64,000 nucleotides of DNA, taken from Actinomadura latina NBRC 106108. Lineage in GTDB: Bacteria > Actinomycetota > Actinomycetes > Streptosporangiales > Streptosporangiaceae. Within the stretch, counting starts at the first letter, position 1; each line of letters begins with the position of its first letter. Below, one piece after another: positions 8,191-16,463 of the stretch. The notes under the pieces are model-generated. The model made no database searches. It saw only the letters and a list, made by a program, of their open reading frames with translations, and was not told where the DNA came from. Position numbers and translations under genes: made by a program. The stretch is taken from assembly GCF_001552195.1 (NCBI RefSeq), contig NZ_BCQS01000026.1, forward strand, positions 121,887 through 185,886, given 5' to 3'.

Positions 8191-8592
8191 TCAGGCGCGC
8201 TCCAGCACCACCACGGGGATGTCGCGGCTCGTCTTCGTCTGGTACTCGTCGTAGGCGGGCCAGGTGGCGGTCATCTTCCGCCAGAGCGCCGGCTTCTCCT
8301 CGGGCGTCGCGGTGCGCGCTCGCGCGGTGAACCTGTCGCCCTTCACCTGCACCTTCACCTCCGGGTCCGACTGGAGGTTCAGATACCACAGCGGCGGCTC
8401 GTCCGCGCCGCCCTTGGACGCGACGACGAGGTAGGCGTCGCCCTCGGGCTGGTAGATGAGCGGCGTCGTGCGCTCCTTGCCGGACTTCCGCCCGGTCGTG
8501 GTGAGCAGCAGCGTCGTCGTGCCCTGCCAGTCGTGGCCCTCCGCCCCGTCGGTCTCCTGGTAGCGCTGGACGTGTTCCTTGCCGTACAGCAT
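8191..8592 (-). CDS. Deazaflavin (F420)-dependent nitroreductase, Ddn family
   Basis: The 133-residue split-barrel protein has the Ddn signature LLLTTTGRKSGKERTTPLIY (residues 28-47), the F420/FMN-binding loop, followed by YLVVASKGGADEPPLWYLNL and the conserved VQVKGDRFTARAR strand. Members are cytoplasmic or membrane-associated and use reduced F420 to reduce quinones or nitro compounds. Full length for the family. GAGGAGGACCC is an ideal ribosome site before the ATG. Divergent to the PaaI-like gene, sharing a 130-base upstream region. Confidence 0.9.
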   Translation of the reverse strand: MLYGKEHVQRYQETDGAEGHDWQGTTTLLLTTTGRKSGKERTTPLIYQPEGDAYLVVASKGGADEPPLWYLNLQSDPEVKVQVKGDRFTARARTATPEEKPALWRKMTATWPAYDEYQTKTSRDIPVVVLERA

Positions 8593-8724
8593 GGGTCCTC
8601 CTCGTTCCGGTTCCGGCCGCGGCGCGGCCACCGCTGTCAACCTCCGAACCCCCGATGACCTTCCCAGGGGCGCGGCCCTCAAGCCGGGCACCCGCCGGCG
8701 CGGCGGGGTCATTACGCTGGCCCG

Positions 8725-9165
8725 GTGGACGACGCGGCGGAGCTGGCGCGGCGATGCGCCGAGACGATGTACGCACGGGACAAGGTGGCGCAGGACCTCG
8801 CCATGGAGATCGCCGAGGTCGCGCCCGGACGGGCGAGGCTCCGCATGGCGGTCGCCGAGACCATGGTGAACGGGTTCGGCATCGCGCACGGCGGCTACGT
8901 GTTCCTGCTCGCCGACTCCGCGTTCGCGTACGCGTGCAACACCCATGACGCCGTGACGGTCGCCGCGTCCGCCGACGTGGTGTTCGTGGCGAGCGCGCGC
9001 GGCGGGGACGTCCTGGAGGCGGTCGCGGCCGAACGCGTCCGCTACGGCCGCAGCGGCATCTACGACGTGACCGTGCGCCGCGTCCCGGACGGGGACGTCA
9101 TCGCGGAGTTCCGGGGCGGAAGCCGCAGCCGGGACCAGCGGGTCATCGGCGGCGACGCGCTCTGA
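8725..9165 (+). CDS. paaI: PaaI-type hotdog thioesterase
   Basis: A 146-residue hotdog-fold acyl-CoA thioesterase. The helix motif NGFGIAHGGYVFLLADSAFAYACN (residues 48-71) holds the HGG and the following Asp characteristic of PaaI; later strands (SADVVFVASARGGDVLEAVA and IYDVTVRRVPDGDVIAEFRG) complete the fold. In phenylacetate catabolism PaaI hydrolyses stalled hydroxyphenylacetyl-CoA, but no other paa gene is in the window, so it may be a general housekeeping thioesterase. The GTG at 8725 is the only start with a full N-terminal helix. It ends 5 bases before the convergent XRE gene. Confidence 0.85.
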   Translation: MDDAAELARRCAETMYARDKVAQDLAMEIAEVAPGRARLRMAVAETMVNGFGIAHGGYVFLLADSAFAYACNTHDAVTVAASADVVFVASARGGDVLEAVAAERVRYGRSGIYDVTVRRVPDGDVIAEFRGGSRSRDQRVIGGDAL

Positions 9166-9170
9166 CCGGG

Positions 9171-10037
9171 TCAGAGTTCCTGCAGGATGCCGTGCAGGTA
9201 CCGGGCGGTGTCGTCGGGACGCGCCGCCGTGATGCACAGGTTGTTCATCGCGCGCATGTAGGTGTCGACGTCCGTCGGCTTGTCGAGGTACAGCGCGCTG
9301 GTGAGCTGCTCCAGGTAGACGACGTCGGACAGGCCCGGCTCGGCGAAGCGCAGGATCGTGAACGGGCCGCCCGCCGCCGCGTGCCCGCCCGCGCCGAACG
9401 GCACGATCTGCAGCGTCACATGGGCCAGCTCCGACATCTCGATCAGGTGCTGGAGCTGGGCCCGCATCACCTGCCGGCCGCCGAGCGGGCGGCGGACGAC
9501 GGCCTCGTCCAGGACGGCCCACAGCGTCGGCGCCCCGGGAGAGGTGAACCGCTCCTGCCGCGTCGTGCGGATCTGGACGCGCCGCTCGACCTCCTCCTCC
9601 GAGGCTTCGGAGTAGCCGAGCCGGACGACGGCGCGCGCGTAGTCCTCGGTCTGCATCAGCCCCGGGACGAACTGCAGTTCGTAGGTGCGCAGCAGTGAGG
9701 CGGCCTCTTCCAGCCCCAGGTACACCTCGAACCAGCTCGGCAGGATGTCGCCGTACTGGTGCCACCAGCCGGGGTCGTTGGCCTCCTGGGCGAGCCGCAG
9801 CAGCGGCGCGCGCTCGGCGGAATCCGTCACGCCGTAGAGGGTGAGCAGGTCGGCGACGTCGCGTTCCTTGAAGCCGACCCGGCCGAGCTCCATCCGGCTG
9901 ATCTTCGAATGGGAGCCGCGGATCTCGTAGCCCGCCTGCTCGGTGGAAATCCCGCGGGCCTCGCGCAGCCGGCGCAGTTGCGCGCCGAGCAGAATGCGCA
10001 GGACGGTGGGGCCGCCGCGCCGCGGATAACCGATCAC
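9171..10037 (-). CDS. XRE-family regulator with DUF5753 sensor-like domain
   Basis: The N-terminal helix-turn-helix reads LGAQLRRLREARGISTEQAGYEI...KISRMELGR, followed by the long DUF5753 domain (PGLMQTEDYARA, RQERF, LWAVLDEAVVRRPLGG, LQIVPFGAGGHAAAGGPF). These regulators are abundant in sporulating actinomycetes and usually pair with a small DUF397 gene, which I do not see here. Family members normally start about 15 residues before LLGAQLRR, so I chose GTG 10037; a GTG at 10136 would add 33 residues. It is probably autoregulated through the inverted repeat at 10164-10193. 288 residues from the chosen start. Confidence 0.85.
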   Translation of the reverse strand: MIGYPRRGGPTVLRILLGAQLRRLREARGISTEQAGYEIRGSHSKISRMELGRVGFKERDVADLLTLYGVTDSAERAPLLRLAQEANDPGWWHQYGDILPSWFEVYLGLEEAASLLRTYELQFVPGLMQTEDYARAVVRLGYSEASEEEVERRVQIRTTRQERFTSPGAPTLWAVLDEAVVRRPLGGRQVMRAQLQHLIEMSELAHVTLQIVPFGAGGHAAAGGPFTILRFAEPGLSDVVYLEQLTSALYLDKPTDVDTYMRAMNNLCITAARPDDTARYLHGILQEL

Positions 10038-10136
10038 ACCTCCGGCCGGATCGCCTTCGGCCGTAGGCGTGGGGACAGCTGAATCCTGGGGCAAGGGGTC
10101 ACCAGCCAGTCGACGGAGTCTGCGCGGAGGTGGCAC

Positions 10137-10600
10137 GGCACCGCCCTATGTTAGTGGATGCGGACGCGTTTTCGGGAGATATGAAAAACGCGTACCCGAT
10201 CGGAGTCGCCGGCGCCCGCGGGACGCGCCCGCAGGCGGTGCGGTCCCGTGACCAGTGCTGTCGGTGGCGGTATGGCTGCGGACCGTGGCGCCGGCGCGTC
10301 CGCCGAGCCGGTTCGGGTATCATTTCACAGTCGGCCGCGCCGCCGCCGGCGCGCCAATTGACAGCCCTTCTCGGCAATGCGCGCGGCCAATCCTGACAAG
10401 CCATTCCGCGATGGGTCGTACGACGCGTGAAGGTCGCCCGTCACGCATTTTGGTGAGTTTTCGGGTGCCGCCGCGGGCGTGACGAAGCTCTCGTCCCGGG
10501 CGGGCAAGATCTCGGGCGGCCGGAGCGTTCACCCTGTCAGAGGGCGGCCGCAGCCGCCGCTCTGCCGAGAGACGACCACCACCGCATCTAGGGGAGAGCC
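10137..10600. other. Intergenic region with inverted repeat
   Basis: There is no convincing gene. The region holds an imperfect inverted repeat, ACGCGTTTTC (10164-10173) and GAAAAACGCGT (10183-10193), about 30-130 bases upstream of the possible starts of the XRE gene, and is locally AT-richer than its surroundings. The right-hand part must carry the promoter of the HPF-like gene at 10601, whose ribosome site GGGGAGAG is at 10590-10597. Confidence 0.5.
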
Positions 10601-10909
10601 ATGAACGCGACCCGTGAGCGACCGGAGATCCGGTTCCTGACCTCGGGCGATGTCTCGGCGCACGAGCGCGCCGCCGCGGAGCGGGCCGTCCGCGGGGCAC
10701 TGTCCGACGCCCGCGGCGTCACGTCCGTCCAGGTCACGCTGAGCGTCGTCAACGACCCGTCGCTGCCGCGCCCGGCGCTGGCCCAGGCCGTCGTCGATCT
10801 GGACGGCCGCCGCGTCCGCGCTCAAGCCGCCGCGCCCCGCATCGACGAGTCCATTGACATGCTCCGCGAGCGCCTGGCCCTCCGGGCGACCTCGCTCCAG
10901 GCGGGCTGA
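10601..10909 (+). CDS. Short HPF/RaiA-like ribosome hibernation domain protein
   Basis: A 102-residue protein resembling the N-terminal domain of hibernation-promoting factor: EIRFLTSGDVSAHERAAAERAV, a beta strand VTSVQVTLSVVNDPS, then QAVVDLDGRRVRAQAAAPRIDESIDMLRERLALR, matching the beta-beta-alpha end of HPF/RaiA/YfiA. Long HPF has a second dimerisation domain that is missing here, so it is a short form, if it binds ribosomes at all. The ATG follows TAGGGGAGAGCC. A strong hairpin terminator follows at 10975-11003. Confidence 0.65.
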   Translation: MNATRERPEIRFLTSGDVSAHERAAAERAVRGALSDARGVTSVQVTLSVVNDPSLPRPALAQAVVDLDGRRVRAQAAAPRIDESIDMLRERLALRATSLQAG

Positions 10910-10974
10910 ACCCGGTCATCACCGCCGCCGCCCGGCCCTCCGTGAGGCGCCGGGGTGCGGCGAGCGCGAGACAA

Positions 10975-11003
10975 CGGCGGAGCCCCGCACCGGGGCCCCG
11001 CCG
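10975..11003. terminator. Strong bidirectional hairpin
   Basis: CGGCGGAGCCCCG pairs with CGGGGCCCCGCCG over 13 positions with one mismatch and a CAC loop. It lies between the stop of the HPF-like gene and the stop of the convergent ABC permease, so it can serve both. No U-tract, as usual in this GC range. Confidence 0.7.
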
Positions 11004-11080
11004 TCCGTGTCCATGACGCCTGGCGACCGCCGGCCGCGGCCGTCAGGCGTCACGCCCGCCACCGGCGTCCTTCCGGGCGG

Positions 11081-11860
11081 TCAGGCGTCCCGCCGGGCCA
11101 GCAGGAACGCGGCGGCGCCGAGCGGGACGAGCGCGTACGCCACCAGCACGGCCGCCGCCGCACCGGGGGACAGGAGATCGCCGAACACGGAGTTCTCCGC
11201 GCTGATTCCCGCCATCTGCCTGGGAAGGCCCGCGAGCATCACCGAACCGGCGCGCTCGTTCCACGGCTCCGGCAGGTGGTGCACGAGCAGCGGCAGGACG
11301 TGCCACACGAAGACGACCGACACGATCGACCCCGCCGCGGAGCGCAGCAGCACGCCGAGCGACAGGCCGAGCAGTGCGAAGACCGGCACCACCGTCCCGG
11401 CGAGGACGAACCCCGGAAGATCGTGCGCGATGGACGCCTGCTGGTCGGGGAAGGGGCGGCCGCCGACGGCGAGCCGTGTCCCGAGGAACGAGCCGACCGT
11501 CACCGCCTCGCCCACGACCAGCGCGGCCGCCCCGATCACCGTGGCCTTGGCCAGGAGCAGCGTCCGGCGCGCGGGGACCGCGATGAGGCTCATGCGGATC
11601 ATGCCCGTCCGGTACTCGGACGTGACCGACACCACCCCGAGGATCGCCAGGCACGGCGACGCGGCCCAGCCGCCCAACTCCTGCAGCGGGCGCAGCAGGA
11701 GATCCTGCCGGCGTTCCGCCGGCAGCCCGTCCCAGACGTGCGCCATCCGCAACGCCAGCAGAAGGACGAACCAGGTGAACGCGGCCGCCACCGACAGCAC
11801 GATGTAGGTCGAGCGGACCGAACGCAGCTTCCACCACTCCGCCGCGAGCGCGTCGCCCAT
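11081..11860 (-). CDS. ABC-2 type transporter permease
   Basis: This 259-residue membrane protein starts AEWWKLRSVRSTYIVLSVAAAFTW, the typical opening of ABC-2 permeases that pair with a cytosolic ATPase for drug or lantibiotic export. Six hydrophobic segments are visible (about 20-40, 62-82, 105-125, 150-175, 180-200, 230-250), and VTSEYRTGMIRMSLIAVPARR is the conserved coupling loop. The ATG overlaps the GTG-started upstream permease by one base at its stop. It looks intact, but its ATPase partner upstream has lost its N-terminus. Confidence 0.85.
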   Translation of the reverse strand: MGDALAAEWWKLRSVRSTYIVLSVAAAFTWFVLLLALRMAHVWDGLPAERRQDLLLRPLQELGGWAASPCLAILGVVSVTSEYRTGMIRMSLIAVPARRTLLLAKATVIGAAALVVGEAVTVGSFLGTRLAVGGRPFPDQQASIAHDLPGFVLAGTVVPVFALLGLSLGVLLRSAAGSIVSVVFVWHVLPLLVHHLPEPWNERAGSVMLAGLPRQMAGISAENSVFGDLLSPGAAAAVLVAYALVPLGAAAFLLARRDA

Positions 11861-12525
11861 CACGCGTCCCTGCGCGCGAACGCGTACGCGCCGGCTCCCA
11901 GCGCGACCGCCGCGTACGCCGCCAGGAGCCCCGCCGCGACCGGCGGCGGCAGTGCGCCGTGGCCGCCGGACGAGCCCGGCGGCCCGGCGATCTGGTTCGC
12001 CAGGGCGCCGGGCAGCGCCGACCAGATCCGCTCGTCCCACGGGGCCGGCAGCAGCCGGGCGAGCGGCGGGAGCACGAAGAGCACGGCCATGCCGGACGTG
12101 ATCGTCGCCGCGGTCGAGCGCAGCACGGCGCCCAGGGTGGCCGCCGCCACCCCCGCCTTGGCCATGAGCAGCGTGCCCCGGCGCGGCATCGCGGCCAGCG
12201 TCGTGCGGATCATCCCGGTCGAGTACTCGGACGTCAGCGTCAACGCCCCTAGCACGACCGCGCACACAGGGAGCGAGACGGCGAGCGGCTGCTCCCCGGG
12301 GGCCGTCTCGGCCGTCGCCCTCTGCGCGTCCGTCAGGCCGTCCCAGTAACGGGCCACGTACCACGACCACAGGACGCAGAGCAGCATGAAACCGGCGACC
12401 GCGCCCAGGACGGCGCCCGTCGACCGGACGCTCCGCAGCTTGTACCACTCCGCCGCGACCACGCCGCCCAAGCCCGCCACTCCGCTCACCCCGCTCTCCC
12501 CGCTCTCCCCGCTCACTCCGCTCAC
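11860..12525 (-). CDS. ABC-2 permease paralogue with internal in-frame deletion
   Basis: The 221-residue product is clearly paralogous to the downstream permease: AAEWYKLRSVRSTGAVLGAVAGFMLL, LTSEYSTGMIRTTLAAMPRRGTLLMAKAGV and AYAAVALGAGAYAFARRDA all align. After AKAGVAAAT the sequence jumps straight to LGAVLRSTAATI, while the paralogue has some 50 more residues, including two membrane segments, at this point. A tandem repeat codes the SGESGESGVSGV N-terminus. The GTG start overlaps the upstream ATPase stop (GTGA). With two membrane spans fewer it is unlikely to fold normally. Confidence 0.75.
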   Translation of the reverse strand: MSGVSGESGESGVSGVAGLGGVVAAEWYKLRSVRSTGAVLGAVAGFMLLCVLWSWYVARYWDGLTDAQRATAETAPGEQPLAVSLPVCAVVLGALTLTSEYSTGMIRTTLAAMPRRGTLLMAKAGVAAATLGAVLRSTAATITSGMAVLFVLPPLARLLPAPWDERIWSALPGALANQIAGPPGSSGGHGALPPPVAAGLLAAYAAVALGAGAYAFARRDA

Positions 12526-12917
12526 TCGGCCACCGCGCCGAACTCGGCGCTGCCGGCGGTCAGTTCCATGTACGCCTCCTCCAGGGACGCGCTGTGCGCC
12601 GTCACCTCATGCAGGGGGATCCCGTGGGCGGCGGCCGCGTCGCCGATGGCCGCGACGTCCAGCCCGGTCACGGTGAGAACGCCGCCCGGCATGGACTCGA
12701 CAGCCGCCCCCGCGGCGGCGAGCACCGCGGTCAGGTCCGCCGCCCGCGGCGAGCGGACCCGCACTCCGCGCCCGAACCGGTCCGCCAGCTCGCCCACCGA
12801 GGTGTCCGCGATCAGCCGCCCGCGCCCGATGACGACCAGCCGGTCGGCAGTCAGCTCCATCTCGCTCATCAGGTGGCTGGAGATCAGCACCGTCCGCCCC
12901 TCGGCGGCGAGGGACCG
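12522..12917 (-). pseudogene. ABC transporter ATPase, C-terminal fragment only
   Basis: The frame retains the last third of an ABC ATPase: RSLAAEGRTVLISSHLMSEM (H-loop region), ADRLVVIGRGRLIADTSVGEL, and the accessory C-terminal domain ending AYMELTAGSAEFGAVAE. Walker A, Q-loop, signature and Walker B are missing. Immediately upstream (about 12917) homology stops and the opposite strand becomes the body of a histidine kinase. So a deletion has removed roughly 170 codons of the ATPase, the intergenic promoters and the 5' end of the kinase. No normal start codon remains. Confidence 0.85.
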
Positions 12918-13901
12918 CATCTCGCCGCCGCGGCCGGCCTCCCCCTGGCGGCGCGGCGGCTGTGGCCGGTGCCCGTCTTCGCCGTCGTCCTGACCGCCTC
13001 GACCGCCTCCTTCGCGCTCGGCCTGCCCTGAGACTCCTACGCCGCCGCCGCGTTCGCCCTCTACCCGGTCGCGCTCACCCGGCGCCGCCGCCGCTGGATC
13101 CCCACCCCGCTCATCGGCGCCGTCAGCGGGTTCTTCGTCCTCGGCGGCGCCATCGTCGGGCCGTCCGGCCGGCACGCGGAACAGGTCGGGAGGCTGCTGC
13201 TGGGCCTCGCCGTCCTCGGCGTGTCCTGGACGTTCGGGCGGGTCGTCCGCGAACGCCGCGCGCAGGCCGCGCGGTCCGCCCGCAGGCTCGCCGACCAGGC
13301 CGTCTCGGACGAGCGGCTCCGCATCGCCCGCGAACTGCACGACGTCGTCGCGCACAGCATGAGCCTGATCGCGGTCAAGGCCGGCGTCGCCGTCCACGTC
13401 GCCTCGGCCCGACCGGACGAGGCCCTCGACGCCCTCCGCGTCATCGAGACCACCAGCCGCAGTTCCCTCGCCGAGATGCGGCACCTCCTCGGCGTCCTGC
13501 GCACCGACACCGACCTCGGCCCGGCCCCCGGCCTCGCCGACCTCACCGCCCTCGCGGACCGCGCCGCCATGGCCGGCGTCCACGTCGACTTGGAGACGGA
13601 CGCCCCGAGCCTCCCGGAAGGCGTCGCCCTCTCCGTCTACCGCATCGTCCAGGAGGCGGTCACCAACGTCGTCAAGCACGCCGCGCCCGCCCGCTGCCGC
13701 GTCCGCGTCCGGGCCGACGAACTCCGCGTGCGCATCGACGTCACCGACGACGGCCCCGGCGTCCGCGTCCTGCCGGGCGGCGACGGGCACGGGCTCGTCG
13801 GCATGCGCGAACGCGTCATGATGTACGGCGGCGACTTCACCGCAGGACCCCGTTCGACCGGCGGTTTCGCCGTATCGGCCGACTTCCCGTACGAACCCTA
13901 G
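12918..13901 (+). pseudogene. Sensor histidine kinase, 5' end deleted and internal TGA
   Basis: In frame with the end at 13901 one reads a membrane region (LPLAARRLWPVPVFAVVLTASTASFALGLP), a TGA at 13029-13031 where relatives have Trp, then more membrane region, the DHp box RELHDVVAHSMSLIAVKAG with phospho-acceptor His, and the HATPase boxes VYRIVQEAVTNVVKHA and DVTDDGPGV...GHGLVGMRERV. It is a LuxR-partner (NarL-type) two-component kinase. About 45 N-terminal residues are lost with the neighbouring ATPase. A GTG at 13221 could still yield a soluble 226-residue catalytic fragment, but membrane sensing is gone. Confidence 0.85.
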
Positions 13902-13909
13902 GAACCCCG

Positions 13910-14502
13910 TTGGAACTGCGCGTCCTCGTCGCCGACGACCAGGCCCTGCTGCGCGGCAGCTTCCGCGTCCTCATCGACACCGCGCCCGGCCTCCGCACCG
14001 TCGGCGAGGCCGGCACGGGCGCCGAGGCCGTCTCCCTCGCCGCGGAGGAACGCCCCGATGTCGTCCTCATGGACGTCCGCATGCCCGAGATGGACGGCTC
14101 GACCTGGACTCCTACGTGTACTCGGCGCTGCGCGCCGGCGCGAGCGGATTCCTGCTGAAGGACACCCCGCCCGCCGGCCTGCTGTCCGCCATCAGGGCCG
14201 TCGCGGCCGGCGACTCGCTCCTCGCCCCCACGGTGACCCGCCGCCTGATCGCCGAGTTCGTGCGCCGCCCGGCCCCCGTCCAGCCGCCGCCCGCCGCCCT
14301 GGACGCCCTGACCGATCGAGAACGCGAGGTCCTCACCCTGATCGCCCGCGGCCTCTCCAACGCCGAACTGGCCGAGCACCTGCACCTCAGCCCCGCCACG
14401 GTGAAGACCCACATAGGCCACCTGCTCTCCAAACTCCAGGCCCGCGACAGAGCCCAACTGGTGATAGCGGCCTACGAAACCCGCCTGATCCACCCAATCT
14501 GA
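13910..14502 (+). pseudogene. NarL/LuxR response regulator with frameshifting deletion
   Basis: TTG at 13910 (after TAGGAACCCCG) begins LRVLVADDQALLRGSFRVLIDTAPG and reaches the phospho-Asp strand DVVLMDVRMPEMDG. There, about 20 codons are missing and the frame changes: at 14101 the receiver continues in another frame as DLDSYVYSALRAGASGFLLKDTPP, then the LuxR-type HTH (LTDREREVLTLIARGLSNAELAEHLHLSPATVKTHI). The junction lies near 14098-14101. Without correction the product ends early and lacks its DNA-binding domain. An ATG at 14116 could give a 128-residue HTH-containing fragment. Confidence 0.85.
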
Positions 14503-14637
14503 CCCACCGCGCCCCCAGGCGGCAGCGTCCTCACGCTGGCGCCATCCCAGGCCATCGCCGTCTCCCCAGCAACCGAACCGTCACACCCCCGCCCCGTTGG
14601 GGCACAGACGGGCGGGCCGTTGGCGTGCTGGAAGCGG

Positions 14638-15540
14638 TCAGGGGAGTACGGGAGCGAGTCTTTCGAGAAGGTCGGCCGACGACGCCAGGTCGGGGGTGAA
14701 GACCGCGATGGCCACGTGGTCGGCACCGGCGTCCAAATGGTCCTGCACCTTCTTGCCGATCGCGGCCTCGTCACCCCAGTTGAAGCAGGCGTTGACGACC
14801 TCGTCCGAACCGCCGCCGGCCAGCGCCTCGTCCGGGTACCCCAATTCCTTCAGCGAGCGGACATAGGGCGAACCGGGGAGCGTGAGCAACTGCGACTGCC
14901 TCGCGGCAGCGCGTGCCTTCTCCGGATCGGTCTCAAGGATCGCGGTCTGCATGACGACCAGCAGTTTGTCCGGACCCAGGCGCTCTCTGGCCAGCCTGGT
15001 GTGCTCGACGGGCATCGCGGCGGGCAGCGCGCCGTCCGCACGGTCGCGCGCCAGGCGCTGCATCTTCGGGCCGAGCGCCGCCAGCAGCCGCGGGAACGGC
15101 ACCTCGGGGACCGGTGCGGCGCCGATGGCCGCGTCCATTCCGTCCAGGTATTCGCGCATTCGGTTCAGCGGGCTCGTCCACTTCTGCCCGCTCTGCTCTA
15201 CGCTCGCGGGCATGCTGACGCCCACGCCGACAGCGAGCCGGCCGGGATGGGCGTCCGCGAGGACCGATGCCGCCCCCTGCATGGTGGCGGGATGCCGCGC
15301 CCACAGGTTCGCGACGGCCGACCCGAGGACGACCCGCTCCGTCGCCGCGAGCATCACGCCCAGTTGCGCGAAGACCTCGCGGCCTCCGATGGCCTCGTTC
15401 GTCCAGATCGCCCCGTACCCCGCCTGCTCCACACGGTGGGCCGCGCGCCGCCAATCGTCCGCGGGCGCGATCGGCGTCAGGAGCGCGGTACCGACCCTGC
15501 CCAGCCTTCCTCGCATCTCCTCCACCGCTGCGACCGTCAT
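14638..15540 (-). CDS. LLM-class F420-dependent oxidoreductase
   Basis: A 300-residue luciferase-like TIM-barrel protein with typical segments AHRVEQAGYGAIWTNEAIGG, LAATERVVLGSAVANLWARHPATM, GRLAVGVGVSMPASVEQ and MREYLDGMDAAIG; the length is standard. Such proteins use F420H2 or FMNH2 to reduce or oxidise small molecules; no substrate can be assigned. AGGAGG lies 5 bases before the ATG. It is divergent from a TetR gene, and the shared 87-base gap makes local TetR control likely. Confidence 0.88.
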   Translation of the reverse strand: MTVAAVEEMRGRLGRVGTALLTPIAPADDWRRAAHRVEQAGYGAIWTNEAIGGREVFAQLGVMLAATERVVLGSAVANLWARHPATMQGAASVLADAHPGRLAVGVGVSMPASVEQSGQKWTSPLNRMREYLDGMDAAIGAAPVPEVPFPRLLAALGPKMQRLARDRADGALPAAMPVEHTRLARERLGPDKLLVVMQTAILETDPEKARAAARQSQLLTLPGSPYVRSLKELGYPDEALAGGGSDEVVNACFNWGDEAAIGKKVQDHLDAGADHVAIAVFTPDLASSADLLERLAPVLP

Positions 15541-15627
15541 CGGTCCTCCTATAATCGGAACGGACAACCCGCTTATGACCGTACCGGAACGGCCGCCCCG
15601 TTTGTCAACATGCGAAGGAGACCACCG
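15541..15627. promoter_or_regulatory. Divergent promoter region, LLM oxidoreductase / TetR
   Basis: The minus strand carries TTGACA (complement at 15603-15608), and TACGGT begins 19 bases further on, a possible -35/-10 pair for the oxidoreductase. The region is AT-richer than its flanks. No clean palindrome for TetR is obvious to me. Confidence 0.4.
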
Positions 15628-16338
15628 TTGAGCAGCCCGCCCCGGCGCGCGGACGCGCGCAGGAACCGCGAGCGCATCCTCCAGGCCGCGTTCGAGGCTT
15701 TCGCCGCCGACGGCCGCCTGGTCCCGCTCGACGACATCGCCCGCCGCGCCGGTGTGGGCGCCGGCACGGTGTACCGCAATTTCCCCACCAAGGAGGCGCT
15801 GTTCGGAGCGGTCGTCACCGCCCGCATCGAACGGATCGTGGACGAGGCGGAGGCCCTCAAGGACGCGGCGGACCCGGCCGACGCCTTCTACGGTTTCGTC
15901 ATGTGGGTCGTCGAACGGGCCATGTTCAACCATGCCGTATGCGACGCCCTGGCTGCCGATATGAAGGGTTTCGACACATGCGGGATGGACGATCGGTTCA
16001 CCGCGGGCCTCGACGTCCTGCTGCGGCGGGCGCAGACCGCCGGCGCCGTGCGTCCCGACGTGAACGTGCAGGATGTCCGCGCCCTCATGGCAGGCGCCAT
16101 GCACATGGAGCGCTGGCCCCGCCCGGACGGCCGTCCCGGCTCCATGACGTCCCTCGTCTGCGATGCACTGCGTCCCGCAACGGAACGTAACGAAACTACG
16201 AACCCTTGTAACGAAACACGCTGCGAGGTCTGCGAGACCCCGATCACCCCGGCGCCGACCGGCCGTCCCGCCCGCTTCTGCAGCGCGTCATGCCGCCAGA
16301 AGGCCCATCGCCGCAAGTCGGCCCCGAAGACGGGGTGA
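15628..16338 (+). CDS. TetR regulator with C-terminal zinc-ribbon-like tail
   Basis: The N-terminal HTH is NRERILQAAFEAFAADGRLVPLDDIARRAGVGAGTVYRNFPTKEALF; the middle is a standard ligand domain (FYGFVMWVVERAMFN...). After residue 190 comes a compact Cys motif CEVCETPITPAPTGRPARFCSASC followed by RQKAHRRK, four Cys fit for zinc, in a tail that is extra to the classical TetR fold. The TTG at 15628 has AAGGAG seven bases before it and is preferred over ATG 15610, which lies inside that site. Probably controls the divergent LLM gene. 236 residues. Confidence 0.85.
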   Translation: MSSPPRRADARRNRERILQAAFEAFAADGRLVPLDDIARRAGVGAGTVYRNFPTKEALFGAVVTARIERIVDEAEALKDAADPADAFYGFVMWVVERAMFNHAVCDALAADMKGFDTCGMDDRFTAGLDVLLRRAQTAGAVRPDVNVQDVRALMAGAMHMERWPRPDGRPGSMTSLVCDALRPATERNETTNPCNETRCEVCETPITPAPTGRPARFCSASCRQKAHRRKSAPKTG

Positions 16339-16463
16339 GCCAAGCCCGGTCGAGCCCCCAAGCAAAGCCCCTCTTCCCCAAGGAGCACCCCCGTCCCGCC
16401 CTGACAGAGTTCCCCTCCAGGAACACGCCCGGGCGCCCGAGGTTGGACGTGTGACGGCGTGGG

